64,000 nucleotides of DNA from Atriophallophorus winterbourni (Eukaryota; Platyhelminthes; Trematoda; Plagiorchiida; Microphallidae), in contig JACCGJ010005325.1 of the NCBI GenBank assembly GCA_013407085.1, positions 1-64,000 on the forward strand, given 5' to 3'. Positions 25,801 to 37,800 of the stretch are shown here, piece after piece. The position numbers and the translations under genes were made by a program. How positions within the stretch are numbered: position 1 is the stretch's first letter; each line of letters starts with the position of its first letter. Below the pieces are notes generated by a model. It was not told where the DNA came from. It saw only the letters and a list, made by a program, of their open reading frames with translations, and searched no databases.

Positions 25801-28800
25801 TATAATAATGCTCGAGATTTATCCGAAATTCGAGATCGAGCTTTATTACTGAATAAGTTGACACGAAAGGTACAGGGTACTAAATTATCATAATTAAACA
25901 AGTTGCACTTGTATGCCACTGTTGGATAAGGTTTGTATGATCAACCTGTTCAATCACATGTGTCCAAAATTGGTTTTAACTCCAGGCTAAATGTTTTCGG
26001 GCTCATGTGATTGAACAAGTTGGTCGTAACAACCTTATCCAATAGGTGCATATAGTGACACTTTGTTTTCCATTCTTACACTGCTTTAAGTGCATGCGGG
26101 TCTTGATCATTCTGTCCCCACCTGATTAATGTAAACTGCACGAAACCTGTCGTGGCCTATGTGCTATTGAACTGCATGCAAATAAGCATTTTTTTCACAA
26201 CTAAGTTTTTCGACAAATGATAGTAATTATGTACACGTAGAGATATAGAATTTCAGCAAATGTTCACAAATGTGTAGAATGCAAGGGTTTTGAACCTGAT
26301 GAAACTCATGTTCCAATTCAATTCAATTTAAATTAATTTTAATGGTCTAATAGGCATATAGCTATATAAGAAACTCAAGAATAATATGGGAACTTTGAGT
26401 AATATAACAAGCAAAAACGGGATTTGGTTTCCTACTAAGCAGTTCAAGAATCAGGTAGAAACCCAATGGATAGAAATTGTTTTCGTTTGATGGGATCACA
26501 CATGTAGATCCGATTTAGATGTCAAGATGTATAGTTAAAGATCAAGTAGGCATCAAAATCCCATTTGAACATGTGCTGATTTGGATTGTTCCAAGTAAAA
26601 CAAACTCGCGCATCAAAAACCTGTCGTCTACAGTTGAGTCGCGATTGAGGGTCAGATAGATTCAATGTGTGAGCTCGTGCATGATCTAATCGTTCTTCAC
26701 TTGAAATTTCTCATGAGAAAACGGTCACTTACAATACAAATGCTTGGTTCCAAACCGGATCCAACGTTTTGTACACTGTAGAAGTTTGCACGACCCGATT
26801 CACCAAACGTAACTCGCAGTACGTGTCTTGTTTGCCATTAACATCCTCTGGAAACAAGTCTTTCGCGTTGTACACTGAAAGTGAATTTTAGACCATGCAT
26901 TGTGAAGGCATTCTTTATGGAAAAATTCTCACTACATGAAGCGGAAGGATATATTTATATTTGTAGGTTTTCCATCACAGCACACACATTGCTATGTGCT
27001 GCCACCATCCATCACAGGGGAGAGAACAATCAGGGATTATTGGAACAAGAGATACGCCAGAAAATATTAAATATTAAGCAAAAGGTTTTATTCTAATAAA
27101 CAAAAAATCTTTATGTGAATGCGGTGTAACGGGATGGTTTGGACCAATTACCTGTATTTTCACGTTAATTGATTGCGCAGTTAACAGTACCGGCTTCCGC
27201 AGTCTGTATTAATCAGGTATGAACACGAACAACCATTTTTTCTTTGTTACTTTTAGATCACTTCCCTGATAACCTTTTTCTCCCCTTTACAACATCGATT
27301 GTGTTTATTTTTCATTATTTCAGCCGTTTAATACAATTCAGGTCAACCGAGTGCGATATTCATGTTATTATGCCGAAAATGTTTTGTCGTCAAATTCATG
27401 GCAAAATTGAGGTATATATGGCTGACATCGAGAGCAGAGTATGACAAACTCCACCTAAAATTTACAAAATCCAGCGATGCGAAAATCTTGTAGTCAAATC
27501 TAGACAGGAAGAGTTAAACGGGATTATCAAAGGCGATCCCAAATGCTGCCCGAGTTACGTTTCATTTCACTCTTTTTTATGTGCAAATCAGCTTGATAGA
27601 TGCATTTTATTTGTCTTGAGAAACAAGCATGTCTGCTTCCGTGAGTAAAGATCTGGCATGGAACAAAACTCTACGCTGCACACTTGCCGAGCCCAATCTA
27701 CCGATTACATCTCACATGTCATTTTCAACATCATTGACTCTGAGAAGACTTTTATTGGTATATGTTGAGTGAACACCCTGTTTTAAAACTGAATTTAATC
27801 CAAATATTACGAAATTCGTTTTAAAAACGGGTTGTCGGCTTGTGTTTAGATAACACGAGTGTTCCTTGCCATGATTCATGGGTTTCTACGATTAAAGCAG
27901 CAAGCGATAAATAAAAACATCAATCTTCCAACCAAATATGTGCTTAATTACCTAGACTTCGCAGATGACGTTTCTCTAAGTCAAGACAATCAAACAGATG
28001 CAGAATACTAGCTTGCATAAAGAGAAAAGTAAAATTTTGAAGCATACATTTGACGATGACGGAAGCGTCAAATTTGAGAGCACAAATCATTCTAATGTTC
28101 GAGTCAGAGAAATAACTAAAACACTAAATTAGAGAAAATTTGCAGTTGTGAGAATCGCTTGTATAAGAGCATTTAGTTCTCAGCAAGCCTGTGCTGCTAT
28201 AAGGTACGAAATGTAGAGATTAAAAGGCGCAATACCATAAAGTTTTCAGCCAACTATCAATAGAATGGTCAAAGACCATAAGAAATTTTTTTATTCTAAT
28301 ACAGCCAGATGAAGTCCATCATTTATAAAGTAAGTTGAGGATGCTGGCCTTTCAATGGCCATACATTCCAGTAGCTCCCTGAAAACATCAGTGCCGCTCT
28401 CGGGCAGGGTACATTGAAATGTTAACGAAAAAGACGCTTGAAAAATATTGGTAACACAGTCATGGAGAAGTTGTCTGCGACAGAAACACGTCACCAGCAG
28501 AGGAATGAAACGAATGAGAAACGTTCGTTGATTGACTACCTCTCTGATGGTGATAAACTGTGATGTCACATTGTACGTTACAAGCACTAAACTTCATTCC
28601 GATATATTATAATTCAATTTGCCTTCTCTCATGACGAAGCCAACAGGTTAACAAGCATTATACGTTCAATCTCACTGCTATTCCTATTTCCTTCATCAAG
28701 CATATCTGTTATCACAAACATAGTTTTGGGGTTCTCATTTGCATTCTGGAACACTCCACCGTGAATCGCGTTGGCTGACACTCTGGTTTCATGCATTCAT

Positions 28801-31800
28801 CCTTTTGAGCATTTATATTTATCATTATGGTTCAAGAACAATACACCGTTTTCACAACACAAACGTTGGATCACCAACAGATAATAAAGTTCAACCTAGT
28901 AGCGACTTATAGGATCTGTGTGAACCTTGAATGTAGCTTAGCAGGTGAAATGACCTGCTAAAAACCCAATTATTCATTCATTAATTTTTATGAACATAAC
29001 TCGTTATTGAACAAAAATGCCCATTTGCCTCCATTTTCATTACACACCCGTGCAAAGTGCATGAAACCGGCCGTGGTATGTGTGTGTGTGTGTGTGTTGG
29101 AAATGCATGCAACTGAACATTCTGGTTCATGATCATAAGTTTACACCCAATCTACATATATTTGGACAAATGTGATTTAACTGGTTGATGGTACCAAACT
29201 TATTCAACCGTGCCATGCAACAGTTTATTGATTTCTCACTATTTTTTCAAAAAGTTGAACTTACCATATACACGTAGCCATCCAACGTCAGAATAGTCTT
29301 TGAATGATCGCCAGAAGGACTTGCGAAATAAAATGAGTAAATTCCAATTAAAGTGAGATCACATTGGTCCAGTACTTGGTTCAAGCTAATAAATGTTTCG
29401 CTTTTTCATAACACGCAAGTCTTGAAGGCGTTAATCAAAATACTTAAATTTGTCAATAGCTGTTTGTCCGTTTGATACCTATTAAAAATCTATGCAGGTA
29501 ATTTTAACACGTCATAGTGCCAAGAATGTAATTCAGATGGAGATAGAACATTCATGCGAACTTCTTCAAGATAAATGTTAGTCAAATTGTGATACATATG
29601 TCATGTTACATATGACTCAATATCCAGGAGTAGATTGTTATTATCTTGGTAATCACATGATCAAGCACCATATCTGCTCCTAAATACGTGATCTCGTGTG
29701 GTGTTTTGAAAAGAAATGTTATGCAATTGAATACAATCTGCTGAGTCAGCGTATAAATGTGAAATCTGGACGGTTGTGGAGAATTCGTGTAAGAGTTCAA
29801 AAATGGAACAGATCAAATCTATCACAGTGTAAATTGAAATAGTGTGTATATCGTTATTCTCGCTAAATTTATTAAAAGGTGGCATTAAATTCGAGATATG
29901 ATCGTTGACGGTCACAACAGTGAATTCAACTGACAGATCGAAAATATTCCATTCTTTGGTGCTCAAGTATCTTATGGCTTGCAGATTGTACTCCTGTGTG
30001 AAAAAACGAAAATTTCCTATTTATTCCAGAAATAAAAATTCAGAAATTTATTTCACCGTTATGTAGCTCGATACCTAGTTTAACAATCAAAGACTGTTTC
30101 AGATTTAAACACGCGACCGATTATATGAAACCCGCTGTGAAAGGTTCTTCGTCATTTTACCTCAATTTTGTGCAAAACAAATTAATTCAATCGCTGAAAA
30201 ATATCGTATACGAATAAAGCTATTTCTTTATTCTGCTTCTTCTTTATAATAAGCATCTAGATCAGCCGCCATAATACATAAAAGATGCACTGAAATGTTC
30301 TTGGCTCTTAAAATTAGTTGCATTTAAAATGGTAAAATTTTCAGAATAGCGATGAACTAAGCAGTTTGATAATAATTCAAATTTTTTAACAGCGAAACAG
30401 TTGACAGTACCATTCAAAATCACAGTAACATTAAAAAGGCTACTAACTAGTTATGAGTAGACGAATAGTGAGAAAGTTATTTTCAAGATTCAAGATAAAA
30501 TATTTATGGCTGCAGAAGCAAATAAATTTAGAATAACAACAGATTTGACACATAGGTATATATATACATATATATATGACGTGAATCGATATTTCGTCAA
30601 TAGTTTGGGACAAAATCATGTTGAGCACACGCCATTCGCCGGGCGACTCAGACGACTGGAAATGAGGACACTTGCACTCGCATACAAAATACTCACTACT
30701 GTCACCCACTCCCTGAGTATATATTATTCCACCTTTGAACTTCCAGCCACAGCAGTGCCATGGTTGCAAGTTGGAAATACCACATTCCAAACGGAACTGA
30801 AGCGGGTATTTTTATTTGATACGTGTGTGCTTTGCTTGGAATTCCCTAACTTGTGAATTGGTAAGCTCAAACAGTTTATCAATATTCAAATCAAAACTTG
30901 ACGATTATATGAGAGCTAATCCGAATTTTTCCCCAAACTGTTAATAAGCTATCATCGTCACATTGAATTTGATTTTATTTATACATATATATATATTCAT
31001 TTGTACCTGAATTTCCGCCCTGTAGTTATTGTAAAGTTAATTGCTTTTTCAACCATAAATCTTGAATCTTGAATATAGGAAAGCTGCTATAGTTTACTAG
31101 ATTAACATATAGGTAACATATAGGTAAACAAGTTGCGCTTGTATGCCACTGTTGGATAAGTTTGACACGACCAATCTCTTCAATCACATGAGCCCGCATT
31201 CTTGTAGACAGTGTTTAAACCCATGACCTTGAACGAAAAAGCTCATTTACATGTATTTCTATCACACACCCCACTACCTCTTTCGTGCTGTTTGCATTCA
31301 GCAGTTAGGGACAATAAGAATAGGATCCGCATGCGCTCAAACCGTGAGAGAATCGTAAACTCGTTGCGCTTGTATGCCGCTGTTGGACAAGGGTGGTAAA
31401 ACCAACCTGTTGAATTACATGAGCTCACCACATGTAGACAGTGTTTGAACGCCTGACCATTTTCGAAAACGCTCATTTGCATGCACATCCATCACATAAA
31501 ACAGTCCGAGGTATATGTGTGATGATATTACAGGCAAAACTTGTTTCGCTCATGGACATGCGTTCAAACACTGTCTACATGTGCGTAAGCTCCTGTGATT
31601 GAACAGGTTGTTTGTACCAGCCTAATCCAACGGTGACATAAAGGCACAACTTGTAAACCATTTTTCCTCTGTTTCAAGCGCATGCGTATTCTGCTCTGAC
31701 TGTTCCTACTGGATGAGTGCAAACAGAACGAAACCGGTCGCGGTGTGTGCTTTATTAAATGCATGTATATGAACTTTTTTGTTCGTGGTCATTGGTTCTG

Positions 31801-34800
31801 ACCCTGTATTCATGAATGTGTGCTTATGTGATTGAACCGTTTGTACCTACCAACCTTTTCCAACATTGTCATACAGGCGCAACGCGTTTTTCATTCTTTC
31901 ACTATGTCAAGCGCATGCGGATGTTGATCATACTGACCCCACTTGATGAGCGCAATCAGCTTGAACCCGGTCGTATGGTGTGTGATGGAAATGCTTGCAA
32001 ATGACCTGTTTTGTTACTTATCAATAAATTTTGTCAGGGAATACGATCAAATTCGAAAATATATTGGTTAATGTCAAAGTTCGACAGAATATACGTATTC
32101 GCGGCAGTTCAATCTGCTTTATTGTTAATATAGTTTGCACACTATTCAAAACTGTGCATAGTTTAGCTTGCGAAATCTGTCGTGCACTTGACAAGAATGT
32201 AGTTACATTAGAATCCGAAAAAATTAATTGTGTTGTGCGCAAGCCTATTTTCATTTCAGAATAAAAAACCTAACACTAGAAGAATTGCTTTACTTGAGGC
32301 GTAGCACGAATGGTGACGAGTAATGTGAATTGCCTCTTATGTATCGCCAGATTGTTGTCATAAGCTCTGCCTGGATCTAGATTTATTTTGTGTAAAATGG
32401 GTCCGCTCAACGTTTTGCGTAACCCATTTTCCATTTTTGTGTCGATTCTTTTAACAGTCATTCAACATAGAAGCATGCTTCCATACGTTTTGTTTTGTAA
32501 AATTATATTCAAACGAATGTATACACATGTACGACATAATTTTACTTAGGCAAAACCACGTCACGTTTATTACGAACACTAGGGAGTTGGTGTATTCTGA
32601 GCATTCGGACGCTGAATGGCAAATTGCATCTTCACTAATTTTCGTCACCAAGATGAGGGGACTTATATGGATTCCGTAGATCACCTAATCGGCGTGCAAA
32701 TGGCGTGCTGTGGGATAGATTGTCAATCCCGAATCGGACTCTTTAGTCATTCTAAAAGCTGCAGAGTATGAAACCATCAAGCGCTTGTGATTTACATTCA
32801 TGGTCAACATCGACCGAATGGGGAGTAACACCTGTGTCTCCTTGATCCTGATTAACAGCCATATCGACGTGTGTCCATTTCAAGTTGGACTAACACAAAA
32901 ACTCTAATTTTACTATGACTAGTGTGGTAACGATAATGGAAACTTTACCATTGCATTATCAAGTGAAAATGACTTTACACTTAGTCGAATGGAGTCAACT
33001 AGCACGGGTTGATATCATGTTCGAAGAACTTGATTATTAATCGAGCTCCGTAAACACATTGGACAAGCACAAGTGTTGATTTCGAACATCTTGTGTGTGT
33101 TGGACAAACCATTAGCAACCACAAAATTTATCGCATTTATTTCATGCTTAAAAGTGTAATAAACGATTGTTGTAAGCCGAGCAAAACTCACGTAATGGGA
33201 AGTGATGTTATCTAACACAGTTTGAGGCAACCGGCTTTTTGATGGTGGAATTCTGATGGGGTCTTCTAGTGAATCGAGGGACCTGAAGCTGTCTGTTTTC
33301 AGCAGTTGGCGGGTAGGTGAGGCTGACATTTGTGTTTCATTTGCCCCAGTGAAAGCGGTCAGTGTGGCCAAAATGATAACGTGACCATAGTGATTGGAGC
33401 CAGTGTTGTTGAGGGTGAAGCAACAAGTCCAGTCAGGTAGCATTTTTGAAAAGTCCAAATACGCTCTAAAAGAACAGTAACGCAATGTGTTACTAGCAAT
33501 CTCTAGGTTGAACATTTTCAGATGTAAATCTAAACCAATTATACAACATATAATCCGTGTTACAGTGTTCCGTAGCGTGTGGCCACGTTATTCGCATAGG
33601 ACATACATAAAAGCCGAATAAGAACTACAATCTTATCAAATAAAACAAAACACTGTCCAACACATAGACAATTTATTTTTTAAGGAATTTGGTGATACTT
33701 TGGGGCAATTTCTATCGATTCACGTTGCTGTGTATAATATTCTAGTAATATTATTCTGTACTTCCAGAGTACAGAAGTCAAATGAGCAGCTGCCGTTTCG
33801 TTCTGCTTAAACTCTCGCGACCTGGGTGACCACACGTTGACTGTAAAGAAAATATGATGATATACATCGCGTGCGTACTAAATGTTTTAACGTACGGAAG
33901 TGAGTCCTGGACCATCCACGCAAGACACAAGCGGAAGCTTAATGCTTTCCCTCTACAAAGCATCCGTCGTTTTATGAAAGTATTGTGGACCGACAAATAA
34001 CCGAAAGCTACGGTGCATTATAAAACTGATCTATAGTGCATATTTACCACACTTCGATAGAACTGCCTACGCTGACTGGGCCATGTATACATAATGTAAA
34101 ATAATCGCGTTCCAAAAGATCTACTTTATGGTGAGTTAAAATCAAGAAGTCGACCATTTGGCAGATTGCGGTTGAGGTAAAAAGACGTTTACGAATGAGA
34201 TATGACGTCTCTCGGAATTGACCTTACGAGTTTGGAAGGACTTGCTCTGACCGCTCAATTTAGTGACAGTGTGAACAGCGTCGTACACAAGCTGTAGATC
34301 AGCAGATCTAGCTCTTGGCTGCTGAATGCAGATCAGGCCGTCGGCGAGCAAATGACGCCGATCGACCTAGTACTGCCTATCGTTGTATACGCTGCGGGAG
34401 AGATTGCCACTCCGAATTGGACTAAGTCATTCTATACGCTGCTGTGCATGAAACCATTATGCGTTTGTGATGTACATTCATGATCGATATCAACCGCCGA
34501 AGGCCAACGACAACACGTGGCATGACCTGTCCCTTCAAAAATTGGCACCAAGCACATTTTCACTTCACATCAATGGTGTTCATCTTCATTTTCAATAGCG
34601 CGATGTGGCATAAGTGATTAATTTCACGATTATTACACTAGTATTTAAACTATTGTTTTCAAACAATATATTGTAGAGCTCACGTCCCCAGAAGGTATAA
34701 ACCAGCACTGCCTGTTTTCCGTCATTAGGTTAGGTGTACCGTGAAACAGTAGTAAAGTGGTAAACAATGTAATACTTGAATGGCACTGTTAAATAACGTT

Positions 34801-37800
34801 CGCAAATTGAACTACAATGTTCAAATGAAGAACCAAAGAGTGATTCGATATCCAATTTCCGGGACGTGCAAAATTAAACATTGCGGAGTTCTGATGTGCA
34901 TTAGCGATGTATGCTAATCAGAGTTATCTGATGATAAGACAACACGACGATTGCGAACTCGTAATAATTCGGGTTTCGATAGGTTGCATTAAAATTGTTT
35001 GACGACATCTTTCGATGTATGAACATCAGCCGCAATCAAACGAAATGCAAATAATTCGTCAATGTCGGTCAAACGAACCATGTGTGGCGGGAGCTTAAAA
35101 TGTGCCGGTGGACATGAAATGGAATGACAAATCAGATCGAAGTGCCAATCGGGACAGATATGTTTTACGATCAGTGTTGTAGTACTTTGATTTGCCTATA
35201 TAAGATGGACGTGTGGTTTGCTATTTTTCTTGTGCTTAATAAACGCTTTTGATCGATGAGCTTACTCTTGTGTCGTGTGATTTGCTTGGTGAACGCGAAT
35301 ATCGTTGGACAGGTTGACCTCAGGGATGAATCGTGTCGCAATGGATGTGAGTGCGTGCAACGCCGAGTGTAAACGTGTTTGGAGTGCCGTTGCACTGAAT
35401 GTCGCGATAAGTGGCCATATGGTTGTCAGGTGTCCTTTCCGGACTTCTCCCATTATGCAATGCGGTGCTTACATACCCAGAACTAAAACTTGAGCTTTTT
35501 AAACGAGTATGTTTTGGAATGGGTAGTTAAGACAATTTCCCAAAGTGTACAGACGAGTGGGATTCGAATGTTATATTGGTTGTGCACCGATGAGCAAGTT
35601 AATGTTCAATCATGCACAATAATATCGTAACGAATAAACAAACGCCAAATATGTTGATGTAATCACAGAACGAAACTGTTTTGAAATCTCACTTGATTAA
35701 TACAGGTTTTGATCGAGAAGACACATCTACGACGTCAATTTGCAGGACAGAATTTTCACCAACTTTGAGACGGAATTGAAATTCCTGGTTCCAAGATGGG
35801 TTGTACGTCCTGCGTGCAACCTGAATAAACGCGATTATTAGTGCCAATAAAATTCGCAGCGAAACGAGGAGTTACAAAAAGAGATTTTACATGATGGATG
35901 TTTTCGTGTATCCGTTTTCGAAATTGAGGAAGTTAGTGGGGATAAAAATACATCAATCTTAATAAAGCTATGCTTATCAACAGCATGTTCTTCTGAATCA
36001 ATTTTCCGATTTTATCTGTAATTGTATTTGGTACCGATGCAGTAACGAGGACGCAAAGTTTCACCTTTTTAGAAACTGATTTTAACAAATAGCACTATCA
36101 GGTAATTGTGCTCCTCGCATCCCCGCACTTACACAACGGTTTCTGGTTGTTTGCCGTTATCAGGTGAGGAATGTAAGATTAGGTTAAGTGAGCCTTGAAA
36201 CAGTGGCTGTGGAGAACAAAACTATAATTGAATGGCACTATTACCGTATTTTTCGGAATATAAGGCGCATATAAAAACAATAATTTTACGAAAAATCGGC
36301 AGTGAGCCTTACATTCCGGTGCGCCTTAGGTATGAATAGTGAATGTTCAGAGTGTGAACATTCACTATTCATACATAAGGCGCACCGGAATGTAAGGCTC
36401 ACTGCCGATTTTTCGTAACAATTATTGTTTTTATGTGCGCCTTATAGTCCGAAAAATATGGTACATAGGGTTCGTACAACGATCTAAAACAAGTTGGTCT
36501 GCAATTTTTGCAAGTGAATCATGTTACAGTTTGGAATTCTCTTACCGTTCACATACGCCTTTGACAGTCTTTCGCTTGTGCAGAGTCAATAAGAGAAAGT
36601 TAATCTGAATTGCGAAGCCATATATTCGTGTATACAGCTTACCTGGTTTACTTGTGGACGTTTCCCGCCTCACTCGTTGCTAAAAGTACTCAATACTTAC
36701 ATACACCCAATCCTGGACTATGTAACCAAACCTAGGTCACCGTGGTTGAAACAGAAATTTCGCTACTGAAACCCTTATTGCTTCAGCCTTACACATGCAC
36801 TTATCCAAGCAAATTCATGCAAACTACAATTTTCTGTTCTATATTTCTCCACGTTAAGTGAAACATAGAATTGATGCTAACAAGAAAGTACGATTCGTTT
36901 TATACGTATATCATATGATGTTGTACAGCTATTCGTTTCTTAACCATAAGCCTTAAATCTTGAAACCTGAGTGAGTAACGATGTATCGAGTGTTCTTGAG
37001 TAAAAAGGCTCGACAATATAGGAAGCGTGCTCCTCACCAGATCATATCAAAGCGCAGACTGCGACACTGATCACTCACTGGTCTGTGCAAAACTGAAGCT
37101 TCCCCACACGAGATTTCACCGCACTAAATTGTCTGCTAGGCCTAGGATAGACGTCACTCGCATGTGCGAACCTAATCTAACTGAGAGATTCGCAAAAGCC
37201 TTCACAGCCGAGTTCAACAAGACAACCCCACTTGAATCTGCTTCAGAAACTGAGAATTGATAAAAAGCTGCATATGCCGAGTCGCACTTTCCACATTCAG
37301 TCCGAAGAAAGCTCGAACGAGCGACTGATTCGAAGCAAACGCTTCTGAGATGACTCCTGTGCTGGATGAGAAACGCTCAGCATTCTTGAGGTTCAAAGAT
37401 ATGCCAACAGATGAAAACATACGTCTTCTAAGAGCAGCTATAAATAAGGTCCAACAGACTGCATGGCGATGTGCAAATGACTACTGGACAGAAATTAGAA
37501 TTGGTATACAAAAACATGCGGATACAGGAAATTTCCACTGCATGTATGATGGGATCAAGTAAGCCATTGGTCCAAACAAACTTAAAACGGCTCCTATTAA
37601 GTCTTTATCTGGTAAGCTGATTGTCGTCAAAACTTAAAAAAGGGAAATATGGGTAGAGCACTTCTCCTCTCTATACTCTAGGGACAGTACGGTTCTACCG
37701 CATGCACTTGAAAATGTCGAACGTTTGCCGACCCTTGAATATCTAGATACCCATCCTACTCTTGATAAGCCATTTTTCTTTCTTTCTTTCTTTCTTTCTT

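Noticed and set aside
30506..30856. 116-codon plus-strand ORF considered as a host gene
   Set aside because: Its best part resembles the end of a CR1-like ORF2 and it is followed by the CR1-type 3' tail.
31120..32010. CRISPR-like array of regularly spaced repeats
   Set aside because: The genome is eukaryotic, the units are about 230 bp, and the conserved part is a ribozyme core, not a short palindrome with unique spacers.
33015..33515. 166-codon minus-strand ORF as one protein
   Set aside because: Only 33192-33465 is bounded by splice sites and matches MCTP.
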